Assembly (NCBI RefSeq): GCF_023053635.1
Contig: NC_086177.1
Coordinates: 98,800,001 to 98,864,000, forward strand
Direction: 5' to 3'
Origin: Elgaria multicarinata webbii
Lineage: Eukaryota > Chordata > Lepidosauria > Squamata > Anguidae
Length of the DNA stretch: 64,000 bases
The notes beneath the pieces are model-generated. The model saw only the letters and a list, made by a program, of their open reading frames with translations, was not told the origin of the DNA and made no database searches. Below are positions 1 through 13,000 of this stretch, in pieces. Within the stretch, counting starts at the first letter, position 1, and every line of letters begins with the position of its first letter. The translations under genes were made by a program, and so were the position numbers.

Positions 1-288
1 AGGGAGGAAGTAGCAGCCAGGCACCTCTCCATCGTGCCTGGGTCCAGCTCCAGCTGAGAGCCCCCTCCCTCCTGCTGCCAACTGCTGAACTTTGTAACTA
101 AGAATGTAGCGACTGAATTTGCTTTGCTTTTTCCACTCCTCCTCACTCCCAATCCCCTTTCCTTTTGTGTCATGTTTTTTAGATTGTAAGCCTGTGGGCA
201 GGGACTGTCAAGAAATACTTTTGTAAGCCGCCGTGAGAGCCTTTTTTGGCTGAAAGGCAGGATAAAAATGCTTAAATAAATAAATAAA
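1..288 (+). repeat. LINE 3' end, unclassified squamate family
   Basis: The stretch ends in a short 3' segment (GGCTGAAAGGCAGGATAAAA) followed by TAAA repeats at about 273-288, the layout of a non-LTR element tail. A second copy of the same tail lies inverted at 1593-1700. The family could be L2-related, but I cannot name it. It sits in the TBC1D31 intron upstream of the first exon seen here; positions 289-908 hold nothing else I recognise. Confidence 0.5.
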
Positions 289-908
289 CTGCTGGGAGTA
301 GGTGTGTTGTGGGGGGGGGAATGGAAAACCAGGGAAGGGGTAATGGAATGGAGTGCATTGACAGAGGGCATGGTTGGCTGGAACACTGAACAGGAGCCCG
401 CCACACAGCAACATTTTGTTGTAGGTCCTACATGTAATAAACCAGCGAATAGAGATGATGATCAGTTCAGCTTTCCTTTAAAGGCATCTTTACAAAGTCA
501 GGCCTCCCCCAGGCACCGGAAGATGTATGAGCAACAGCGTTCCCCAACTGGCCGCCCTCTGAACATGTTAGACTACAACTCCTAGCTGTAGGGGGAAGGG
601 AAATACAGTCCAGCCTGTCTGGGAGGGTGCCAGGCTGGGAGAAGGTGGCAGGTAGCCTATAGCACCAGGGCCTTATGGGCCTCTGTTGGGAGGCATTCCA
701 GCACAGCTGGCCAAGGCCATGTTCCTCTTGCCCACACGCTGGACCATGGGGGATCCAAAGCTGGGACTCAGATGCTGAATGGAGTGCACAAGGGTGCGTG
801 GGGGAGGAAGGTGGGGCCCCATGGTGCATCCGCTAACTTTTTGCGCTTTTGAGCTATTGTTAGTAGCAAGATTAGCTCTTTCTTCCCCTTCTTTTTCTCT
901 TTATTTAG

Positions 909-1042
909 TGAATTGGTGCCAGCATTGGTTCGAGTTCTTTCCAAATCCTCCCATCAACGTCCTCAGTATGGTGGAAAACATCTTGGCGCATCATGACAAA
1001 GAACTGCTTCAGCATTTAATGAGTTACAATATAACATCGCAG
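909..1042 (+). CDS. TBC1D31: TBC1D31 window exon 1
   Basis: The acceptor TTTATTTAG precedes 909 and the donor CAG|GTAAAA follows 1042. The exon opens with two bases completing a codon from the previous, unseen exon. It encodes part of the TBC domain around FEFFPNPPINVLSMVE and ends in phase 0 after SQ. Confidence 0.92.
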
Positions 1043-4000
1043 GTAAAAATAAATTTTAAAAAATCGACCTGGGTTTGAGCATAGTGTTATCGTTACCGTG
1101 TAGAGCAGTAACGGGATGGGATTGTTCAATGGACAAATTGCCCAAAGCAACAGAAGTCTAACCATGCGATCTCCTGAAGTTCAGTTTTGATTGAGGGATT
1201 CCGCTGGCTCTGTATACTTCTCTGTCATCCTGGTCCAGAGAATTGCCCAGTTAGCTAGTATATGCCAGAAATTATCATTCTATGAAAGGGGCTGTGTGTT
1301 GCCCACATCTGCGCTGCTATTCTGTGCCTAACTAATTTTATTCTAGACGCCTGCATGGCAGTCTTCAAGACAAACTTTCCTTGAGTGCAGTCCTATGTAC
1401 ACTTACCTGGGAGTAGTTGAGCACATTAAGGCTTCCTTCGGAGTAAACATGCATAGGATTCCATTGTTAATTCCATTGTTGGGCCTACCCTGGGGGAACA
1501 AATAGATCACTGTTTCTACAAAAGAAACTACTGTCGTATCCCACAGTTGCAGGTGAATTTAGTACAGTTCCTCAACATGTGTGGCTGAATAAATAATTTA
1601 TTTATTTATTTTGAGTATTCTGCTCTTCAGCCGAAAAGGCTCGCCGCATGGCTTACAATCAGTCAAAACAAGTCTGCCCTTGCCTCCAGGTTTACAAGTT
1701 AAAAGACATGCATGGTGTGGAGAATGTGGTCAGGGAGACATTTTTCTCCCTCTCCCAAAATACTAGAACCTGGGGTCATCCCATGAAACTGATTGGTGGG
1801 AAATCCAAGGCAGATAGAAGGAAGTACTTCTTCACACAATGCATAGTTAAATTGTGGAACTCACTACCGCAAGATGTAGTGATGGACATAAATTTGGATG
1901 GCTACTAGCTCTGATGGTTATGTGCTACCTCCTGTATCCAAGGCAGCAAGCCTGTGTTCACCAGTTGCTGGGGAACATGGGTAGGAGGATGCTGTTACAC
2001 CAATGTCTGCTTTATTGGTCCCTGGTCGACAGCTGGTTGGCCACTGTGTGAACAGAGTGCTGGACTAGATGGACCCTTGTTCTGATCCAGCAGGGCTCTT
2101 CTTATGTTCTTAGACAACAGGGGGGGGGGAAAGGGTTTGGGAGGGCAGAGGAAATGAGCACACGCAAGCACCAGGCTTTAACGTTAAATCGGAGTTTCTA
2201 AAATGATGCAGCAGATCTCTCTGCAGAGCTGATGGGACGGCACTGCTTCCCAACTCCCTGTGCTGCAGTTTTGTCCTTGTTCCTGGAGCGCTGGGTTTCC
2301 CTTCCCCACCAAAGCCTGAGCAGAGACGCTGCCCGTTGACGGAGGCAGTAGTGCAACTGACAAGGGAACCCTCACTTTTTGTGAGACAAACTGTGAGACC
2401 CTTTTAAAACCGAGCCTGTCTAGGCTTGTCTCGTGTTGCTGTAGTCAGGATGCAACAGCCACTAACTGACTTCTCCATGTGACTTTAGGTCTACGCCTGG
2501 CCTCTTCTGGAAACCATGTTCTCCGAGGTTCTGACGCGGGAGGAGTGGCTGAAAATGTTTGACAATGTCTTCTCCAACCATCCTTCCTACTTTCTGATGG
2601 TGGTTGCGGCTTACGTTATATGTTCCAGGGCTCCTTTGCTTCACTGTAATCAGAAAGAGGACTTTGAGGTAAGCATCTTGCTATCTAAACCAGGGATGGG
2701 TACCTGTACTGATGGGGCTTCCTTTGCTCTCAGGAGAGCGTTCTGGGTACGTGAATTTGGCTGTGTTCCAAATAGGTGGACAGACTATAACAGGGATGTT
2801 AAACCTCAGGCCCATGAGCCAAATCCGGCCTTCCTGGGACCCCAATCCAGCCCTCTCGTGTTCGCCGGATCGCTCCCCACCCCTTTCCCCGGACCGCCAA
2901 TCGTTTGATGCCTTCCCAGCTCTTGCGTGTGTTTCTTCCCATTCTAAAAGGTTGAAATGTTTCTCCTAAGGCTTAGTTACTGACAGTAGGAGCTTTACAT
3001 TAAAATATGCTGGTATTTGGGAGGGTTTGCCCTGCCCCCTTTTCGCTCCGGCCCCTCCCTTTACTGGAATGCAGCCCCTGAGAGCTTCTATGAAATTGAA
3101 TTCGGCCCTCGGGCTGAAAGAGGTTGGACACCCCTGTGCTAAATGAATGCAGACAACAGGCAAAGGGCACCGTGTGGTGACTCCTTTGGTGGGAGACGTG
3201 CTGCCATGTTCCCCATCACAACTTCAAGCTGTTGGGATTGTTTTTTCTCGTGCAGCATTAAAGCCGTGGGACAGAGCCTTTGTCAGGGAAAGGGTTGGCA
3301 GTCCCATGAGCTTAGGGGGTTGAAATCTTTTGGAGTGCTTGGCAGCGATCCTGACAGAATATCCAGTTAATCATTCAGTTGCATGATTCCTGGGAGTTGA
3401 GCAAACTGGAATCAAATTCTCTTTGTCCATCTCTTTTTTAAAAAAATATTTAAAAGTTGAAGTTCATCTTCGTTGCAGTATTTCTTTCATCATCGGAACA
3501 ACCTGGATATCAATGTTGTGATCAAAGAGGCCTACCACCTTATGGAGTGCACCCCGGCAGATGTCCATCCGCGCCGTATGCTGGAAGACTTTGTGCCGCT
3601 AACCAAGGGACAGTACCCAATATTTAACAAGTATCCCAAATTCATTGTGGATTACCAGTCTCAAGAGCGAGAGCGAATCAGGCAGGATGAACTTGAGTAT
3701 CTAAGAGAGAGGTATTGACGGCAGGAGGGAACTGGGGAGGGGAGGGCAGCCTTTTCCTTGGAAAGAGGAATGGGTAACTCAGGTTTGATGTTGGGGTGGG
3801 GATTGGGACGTCACAACTACAGGGAGAATTGGACTTGAAGATGTTCTCACCCAAATTTGTAGAGACTGACTTGGGCGCACGCTCATACATATCCTGTCTG
3901 TTATATCTCAGCATTGGGCCAGAGAGGGACAATGGAACTGTGTCTTGCTTCACACTTCTGACCTGGATTATGCAGGAGACTGTGGCTCAGTCCCCACAAC

Positions 4001-7000
4001 ACTTTACTCAATGGGAAAACTCTACTCGTGGAGTTTGTAGGGGTACTCGCCACACAACGTGTTCAAACTCCACTATTCTGTGGGTGTGGCCTCCTGTAGA
4101 GTGGAGTAAAAGCCAACACAGCATTTGATTGACAGTTCCTCCACCCTCTCTCCTCCCCCAGTCCTCCCAATGGTATCCCATCAGCCATTGCTGTAAAAAC
4201 TAACCTGGCAGCCCTCCTAGAGTGGTGCTCCCTCCTTTTGCCACTCTTGCCAGGGAACTCAATGACTAGTGGGAAGCTCCACTCAACAGGAAACTCCACA
4301 GAGCCCTCCACACAACATGGAACACAACGGTTGTGCAGGAACTCTCCTCTGCACAGCATGGAGATTCAGGGTGGAGTGTTTTTCAAAAAAAGAAAACACC
4401 TCTACCATGGGGTGGAGTTTTCCCTCCGGACAACACTTTTCTCAATGGTGGTGTAACAACTCCACAGTGGAGTTGTCACCCCACTGTTGCAAAAAGTGTC
4501 CTGTGAACTTAGCCCTTGTGTAGCTCTTCGGTGCGAACCAGGCCAGAGTGTGAAGCAAAAGCATTCCAAGAGAATAATGGCTTGGCTCTTCAGTTCACTG
4601 CCTCCAGTAGGTCTCTGTGTAGCCATTGAAGCAGATGGAACGATTAGACAAACGGTACAACGACCCACTTTCTGTTCAGCCTGCATTTTTGGTAGTTTAT
4701 TAACAGCTTGCTCTTACCTGCACGTTCAGTTTATGCTGAACCTCAGGCCTGCTGAGCCTCAAATCTGGCCCTCCTGGGATCCCAATCTTGTCCTCTGCGG
4801 TCCCCCAACTGCTGAACCATTTGGTGTTCCCCAGCTTTTGCTCAGTTTGGTTTCTCTTTTCTTTTTTTCCCATTCTAGAAGGCTGAAACGCCTCTCCTAA
4901 GGCTTAGCCACTGGCAGTAAGAGCTTTAGCTAAAATACTCTGGTATTTTTGATCTTTTCATCCCGCCCCTTTTGCCTTTGGCCCCGTCCACCTTGAAAGC
5001 GTCTTCAAAACTGAATTCGGCCTTTGGGCTGAAAGAGCTTTCAACACTCCTGATTTGTACCCTGTGGCCAGATCACAAATTGGCCAGTTTGGGAGCCAAA
5101 GAGATTAAATCCCGTTTCCTGCTTTGAACTGAGAGCATCGTAGAATTGCTTGGGCTCTGCTTTAGACCGTGAACTATGAAATCGTTCTCTGCAGACAGTT
5201 GGTTCATGAGATAGAAGCTAAAGCAATCGAAGGCCGAGTGGAGGATGAAGCCTGGTACCGGAACCAAGAGCTGCTCCGTGAGGCTGAGGAGCAGAGGAGG
5301 AAGATTCTGCTTAAGGAAGAGGAGAAACTAGCAGAGCAAAGGCGCAGGTATTTTCCGTTTTAGTATCCCTTGGTCCTGACTGCCTTTAAGAATTTTACTA
5401 GTAGGAGTGCTGTTTCTAGATGGATTTAGATTATTTATTTATTGCGTTTATATCCCGCCTTTTTTCCTCCAATGAACCCAAGGCAGTGTACATAATCCTC
5501 CTCTCCGTTTTATCATCACAACAACAACCCTGTGAGGTAGGTTGGGCTGAGAGTTTGTGACTGGCGCAAAGTCACCCAGTGGGTTTCCATGGCCGAGTGG
5601 GGACTAGAACCCGGATCTCCCAACTCCCAGTCCAACACCTTAGCCACTACACCACACTGGCTCTTATAAGATGTTGTCTCGCAAACTGGAACTTGCCTGT
5701 TCAGACTACGTGTGAGTGAGTCATTGGGCCTGTTCAGACGACACTTCAGGCTCTGTGGTTAGCGAAACTGTGGTTGTCTGGGGGTTAGCACTAAGCACAA
5801 GCTGTCACACACAATACTTTAAACCACGCTTAGAGCTGCTAACCCCGCTGCAGACGGTCAGACTGTGCTAATTGAGTGAGCAGGGTTTAGCAAAAACGCA
5901 TCACACAAGACGCCTTAAACCCTGCTGCTTAGCCCAAAGCCTTAACCAGCAGGGTTTAAGATGTCTTCTGAACAGGCCCATACAGTGAGAAGAGCCACAG
6001 CAGATAACAGACAGAAGTTGCCCAAAATCTAACGCATTGCAAAAAATTCATTTGTGTTGTTTGGGGGGGGGGGGGCCTTTGAAGGCTAGCTGCTGTGAAG
6101 AGAGAGCTGAAGGTAAAGGAGCTGCAGTTGCTGGAAGCCACGAGACGGCGTTTTCTGAAACACAAGCAAGATCAGCGGGAAATGGAGCTCAAACGACTCG
6201 ATGATGAAATTGCAAGAAAGGTAACCCGTTCACATTTGGAGAAATGAGAGCGATGTCGCATCAGCATCTATATCAGCCTTCCTCAACCTGGGGCGCTCCA
6301 GATGTGTTGGACTGCATTTCCCAGAATGCCACAGCCAGCAGAGCTGGCTGGGGCATTCTGGGAGTTGTAGTCCAACACATCTGGAGCGCCCCAGGTTGAG
6401 GAAGGCTGATCTCTATGTTCATTGGCTTGAACCCGTGCTGCGCTTCACTATTTTCTTCAGTGAGCAAAACGCCCAAATCTTCCTTTAATGCAGTGAGTGC
6501 CCCCCACTGTGGCGCTCCCACCTTTCCTCGGTGATAATTCCCCTCCTTTAAGGCCTTTCTCACCCCCAAGCAAGAATCACCTCTCTCGCGCACGCTTGGT
6601 TTCCTCACCAGGACCTTTACGGCTCAGGCCCTACCCTTCCTACGCTCTCTGTGAGGACACAGAGACTTTATGCTTTCTAACCTTGTCCTGTTTCCTTCAT
6701 TACCTCCCACTTGCACAGCTACAAACAAGGCGTAGGATTTTATAAGCGAAGAAAGCTTCATTAATTACAAGAATAAGTTGTTGAATAATAAACAAGTAAC
6801 TCTTAAGTGGTTCTATCAATATAGATTCTCTCATAGAATCATAGAATAGCAGAGTTGGAAGGGGCCTACAAGGCCATCGAGTCCAACCCCCTGCTCAATG
6901 CAGAAATCCACCTTAAAGCATCCCTGACAGATGGTTGTCCAGCTGCCTCTTGAAGGCCTCTAGTGCGGGGACCGCACACAACCTCCCTAGGTAACTGGTT

Positions 7001-10000
7001 CCACTGTCGTACTGCTCTAACAGTCAGGAAGTTTTTCCTGATGTCCAGCCAGAATCTGGCTTCCTTTAACTTGAGCCTGTTATTCCGTGTCCTGCACTCT
7101 GGGAGGATCGAGAAGAGATCCTGGCCCTCCTCTGTGTGACAACCTTTCAAGTATTTGAAGAGTGCTATCATGTCTCCCCTCAATCTTCTCTTCTCCAGGC
7201 TAAACATGCCCAGTTCTTTCAGTCTCTCTTCATAGGGCTTTGTTTCCAGACCCTGATCATCCTGGTTGCCCTCCTCTGAACACGCTCCAGCTTGTCTGCG
7301 TCGTTTTTGTATTGTGGAGCCCAGAACTGGACGCAATACATCTAGATGAGGCCTAACCAGGGCCGACTAGAGAGGAACCAGTACCTCACGTGATACTGGT
7401 TCCTCTCTATTCGGCTGTACATAATACTCCAAAATCAATCTCTCAAAGAAACCTTGCACAATCACCACAGACTCAATCAGTTCTCAATACTAAAATCCTA
7501 ATTCTGGTCTATACCCAATTTCACATTGTCCCTCACCCATCCTATCCTGATCTAAACCCTCTCGCATCAAATCCCTGTCCACCTCACACAGGCACAAGCA
7601 CCGACTTTATATAGTGCACACACACACACTTCTCACTCTCTCAGCCCATCATCTCACACATGCAAATCCAGCGTTCTTATGCTAGAGGTACTTACCACAC
7701 CACAGATCAATAACAAGACTACACAGTTACAGACATAAACTCAGTATGCACAGACGTAGAATAATAAAAAAGTAGAGTTGGAAGGGGCCTATAAGGCCAA
7801 TGGGTCCAACCCCCTGCTCAATGTAAAGTCACAGTAACCTGTTCACGTTTGGAGAACGGAGAGCGATGTCACCTGGAACATCAGCGTTTATTATGTACAT
7901 TGGCTTGACCCATGCTGTGTTTCATTGTATTTTCTTCAGTGAGCGAAATGCCCAAATCTTCTTTAATATTGTGATTGCCTCCAATTTGGGACAACTTTAG
8001 AAAGGGATTAACCAAATCCATGGAGGATAAGGCTGCCCATGGCTACTAGTCTTGATGGCTCTATGTTACAACCAGTGTCAGGGGTGGTATATCTCTGTGT
8101 ACCAGTTGCTGGGGATCATGAACAGGGATCTGCTATTGCACCCATGTCCTGCTTATTAGCTTCCCACAGGTATCTGGTTGGCAATTGCAGTAACAGAACG
8201 CTGGATTTGATAGGATTTTGCTCTGATCCAGCGTAACCCTTCTTAAGTTTTTTTATATCATCTTAGAAAGTTGCTGGCCGAGGTTCCCAGTGGGGTTATC
8301 CCATTCAGCATAAGTGCCAGTTCCAACTCCTGTCTCCAACCTCTGCCTTTACACACCTATCATCAAACATCAATATCTTTGTCCTTCTCTGGCACTGACC
8401 AAGCCAAAAGTGAAGTGTTGAACAAACAGCTGTCTTTCCCTTCAGGGAATGGCTCCTGGAGCAGTCTGTTATTTCCCCCAAAATTGGGCCCGTTGGCCAC
8501 ATTCTCAAGGTTGGCAAGGGGCTGGTCGCTCTCCGTGGCCGAGCAGCTGGGAGTGAATGTGAATCCAGCCCTAACACAGCATCACGGTGGGATGGGTTCA
8601 GCCTCCCTTGGCCTAAAGAGCTAGCTGTTACTGGATTCAATCCCCTCAGCAACCTGGGCAGAGGCTGATCCATGCAGAAGACCCTGCCTTTTTGCCAGAT
8701 GGCTTTCCCCTCCACCCCGTGGTTTGCAAACCCAGTGAAAAATACTGTATTTAGATGAAGATGTCGGGAACGAAGGAAGACTGTCTTCACTCATTTGACC
8801 TGACTCCCTGTGTCTCTTCCAGACGTCCATGAGAGAGCAAGAAACAGCCGCTACGGTTCAAGATGTAGAAGTGCGGCAGATGGAGCTCGAGACGCAGAGA
8901 CGGCTTTTTGAGCAGGTGCGGGCGGGCGGGTCCCGGGACGGAGTGCAGGAGGTGAAAAAGGCTGGCATCTTGCTGGGCTCATGCCTTGCCGCAGTCCTTG
9001 CACTGTGGGTCAGCGCCAGTGGGTCAGATACATCTGGACAGGGGATTTCTCTCTGCCAGCAAAGATGAATGCCCCCTGTCTCCTTGTTCAGCAAGGAGGT
9101 TTATGGGAGTTTTTATTCTTTCTTTGCAAATCTGGCCCCGTTATTGTTTGGATCAGGAATGAGACAAAATGCCAAAGAACTTGGGCAGGGATGGAGAACC
9201 TCCCATCTGCGACGGCCTGGGAGAGGCCCACATCCAGCCCACCAGGTTCCCTGCCTCATCTGCTCTGATCACTAATTGGGGAAATGACGGTGTCCCTGCT
9301 CCCCAGGCACACGGCGTTAATCCATCGTTGCCAATCGAGACTTTTTAAAAGCTTAATTGCAGAGAGGCGGGGGCATTTTCGTGGGGCACAGCTGCTGGGA
9401 ACAGAAGGGCTACCCCCCCATATGGCAACCCCCCACCCTTTGGTACCAAGTGGAGGGGCGAGTTATTTATTTATTGCATTTATATACTGCCTTTTTTCCT
9501 CCAAGGAACCCAAGGCAGTGTACATAATCTTCTTCCTCTCCTTTTTATCCTCACAAGAACAACCCTGTGAGGTAGGTTGGGCTGAGAGTCTGTGACTGGC
9601 CCAAAGTCACCCAGTGAGCTTCCATGGCTGAGGGGGGACTAGAACCCCGATCTCCCGACTCACAGTCCAACACTCCAGCCACTACGCCACACTGGCTTTT
9701 TCAATGAGACACTTTTAAAGGCTGACTGCAGGGGTGGAGGGGCAGTGTGTGTGTAGGGAGGCAGACAATCATGTCACAGGTCCATGTGCTAGCAGTGGGG
9801 TGCCCCACTCACTTTGGGATGTGGCCCCAAGCATGCTTGCTGAGACCCAGCTCAGCCCACAAAAAGCTCAGTGCCAAAAAAAAAGGCTGATATAGGGCCG
9901 CCTTTCCCAACCTGAAACCCTCCAGATGTTTTGGACTTCAAATCCCATCATCCCCAGGCAGCATGACCATTGACCAGGAGAACATCAAGTTGGGGGAGGC

Positions 10001-13000
10001 TGAAATAGGGGCTTGCTACTTCAAAGGCGTTGTTTGTGTCAGAGCTTTGCTTGAGGAAAGTGTGGGAGAAATATCTTGAAAGAGGATGCCAGATGAAAAT
10101 CAAACATAGCCATACAATACCGCGGGTAGCCCAATTGCCCCAGAATAGCCCACAACAACCTTCTGGAGCTGATGTAATTCCAATAGGGACACCCGAGCAG
10201 CCAGCCACATCTCCAAGAAATGATTGAAGCAAACCGAATGTGATGGCCCAACATGGCCGCCAACTAGAAGCAAGGCACTCCCAACTGGCTGCGCCATTTT
10301 GAAATATTATTCCTCTACTGTGGGTTTAGTTTGTGGCGGAGAACCCCTTAATATTTCATGCCCGTCTCTCACCAGCGTCACGCCACGGTGGCCTTTCATT
10401 CATTTATTATATTTCTGTACTGCCTCGAGGCCGAAGCCCTCTGGGCAGTTCACAAAGAAGTCTTTGTCTCGACAGAAACTTGTCAAAGAGCAGGAAAGTT
10501 TGACGCGGGAAGTCAAAGGGGAGCTGGACACGAGCCGGAAAAAGGTGGATCTCGAAGAACGCCTGCTTCAGAGGCTGATTGAAATGGAGCCGGATGGAGA
10601 ACGGAGGGCTCGACTCGTAAGAATCCTGCAATTTCCAACAGACGAGCAGAAATGGTTTTTAGCTACAATTTTAAACCTTATGCTGAAATGCTGTAGAGTT
10701 CCTTTCACAGCTTCGGAAGGAAAACTTTACATCCCGTTGAAGGAACCTGTGCCATTTTTCTCTCTAAGATAGGCTAGGAGAGGATTTATTTATTTATTAC
10801 ATTTATATACCGCCCCATAGACGAAGCTCTCTGGGCGGTTTACAAAAGTTAAAAACAGTGAACGTTAAAAACAAATACACAGAAATTTAAAAGCATAAAA
10901 ACAACAATACCCATTTAAAACAACTATTCTGGGGTCAGTTAAAAAAACCTCAGCATATGTTGTTAGCTGCCTGGGAGAAGAGAAAAGTCTTAACCTGGCG
11001 CCGAAAAGATAGCAATGTTGGCAGTACAGAGCAACTGTATACATATACTGTATACCCAGAAATAAGCCCCCTTGGGCCTGTTCAGATGACACGCTAAGCC
11101 ATGGTTAGGCCGCTAACTCTTTTGCAGCAAGTGGTTAGTGAGTGTGTTTAAACAGTGGTTATGTAGCCACCATGGTTAGGGATGGTTCACACGACATGCT
11201 TAAGCCATAATGTTGAGCTCAAAATGCTTAACCATCATGGCTTACCGTGTTGTCTGAACAGGGTCACTGGGCTCAGTGGGACTCAGTCCCTGGTAAATTT
11301 GTATAGGGCTGCAGCCTTCTACTCAAATGTTTGTTTTGTTGTTCTTCTGCCACTCCCACCTCCCAAGGGACAGGTATATCCCGCTGCTGGCATCGTTCAA
11401 ATTAACTCTCCTGTGTCAAGAGAATGTGTAAAAGGGGCTTGAAAGTTGCAAGAGGAACACAGGAAATTGCCTTCTACTGAGTCAGAGCATTGATCCATCT
11501 TGCCAAGTACTGTAGACACTGACTGGCAGCAGCCCTCTAGGGTATCTATATAGCTGCCCATGTCTAGTCATCTTCAAGGTTAAAGAAGATTGTCGGGTAT
11601 CTCAACCTTACAAACAAGTCTGCAAAAGTTACGAGCCTCCCACACCAATGCTTTCTAGCCCACCTGCCCCCAAATACCCATGTTAGTCATTGGTGGATTG
11701 GGAGCAAGGGAGAGAAGCCGTGATTTTTGTAAAGCATCCCTTCTTAATTGCCTGGGAAGAGTTTTTACTCACCCCAGGTGACTAGGCAGCTGGCTGGTTA
11801 CAAGCTTGGTGCCTCGCTCAAAGGAATGGGTGCAAAGTCCTCAAGGTCAATCTCTCCCTGACAAGGTTTGTGTCCTCTTAGCTGGTCGAAGAGAGTTTGG
11901 CCAAAGCCGATCAAGAGCACACCGACACCGGCTGGCAAGCTCAGGTCCTGCGGAAGCAAAGGTGCGACGATGTAGACCGTGGTGTCTGCTATCAAGAGCT
12001 AGCCAAGCTCCTCCATAGCAACAGAGTGACAGAGGCGGAGCTGCTTGACACAATGAAAGAGGCGGAGGCCCAGAAAGTGAGTGTTTCAAGGCCACCCAAA
12101 GTCGGCCACACCTCTGCTGTAGAGTGGCTGGCTGGATGAAAGAGCAAGCGGCCAGATGGCCGCCCACCACCAGTTCCTGGACTGATGAGCCGCTCACGAG
12201 CGAAGGTCGCATGGCCCCAAATCGACCTCTGGCATAGCTCTTGTTTGGGGCATCTTACAGCTCGGTGCAGCGCAAAACGGGGACCTAATTGTTCCGTCTT
12301 GCTGCCCCCTCAGTTTTCCACCTGGGGTGAGGCCTGCAGTTCCTTCTGCTTTTCTCGCCGTATTACTGAAAACCGATCTGGCTGTGAAACGGAGCCCTTG
12401 GAAGCCCGCTGGCCATGCCCCCAGCCATCACATGCTTTAGGCTTTCTGCACATTAAATGGTGCTTGTGCAGAAATCCTCTAGTCGAGGAAGCCATCTATG
12501 TCCCCAAGCATATGTCCAGTCTGTGAGGTCTTCCGTAGCAGTGCTATATTTTCCTCCTTGTGCTCTTCCAAACTACAAGCGTGGAGGTTTGTACTCTCTG
12601 CTGGTAATGAGGGCCAGGGTTTTGGCCTTCAAGGGGACATTTTAGGTGCCCGTTTGCTGTTCAGAGGGGGGGGCACTTTTTACACCGCGATGACAGCATA
12701 GGTTTCGAATTGCGGTGGGTGGGAGAGGGCTCCTGCCTTTTCAACGGTTCCTTTTTATTTGGGGCTGCTGACAGTGTTTCTCCATTGCATGCAGTTCCTT
12801 CAAAAAACAGCAGCCCAGTTGCTTGCTTGGCCCAGCCCAACCGTGATTCATCCTCTTATGCCAAGGGGTGGGAATCTCAGGCCCAGGGGTCCAATCCGGC
12901 CCTCTTGACAATCCAGGCTGGCTCTGCAGGGTTCCCCAGGGGGCTCCTCCTCCTCCTCCCAACCACCAATCATTGGGTGGATTCCTGACTTTTGCACTGG

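Noticed and set aside
8305-8790. 161-codon minus-strand frame in a TBC1D31 intron
   Set aside because: No recognisable motif and biased composition; most likely chance.
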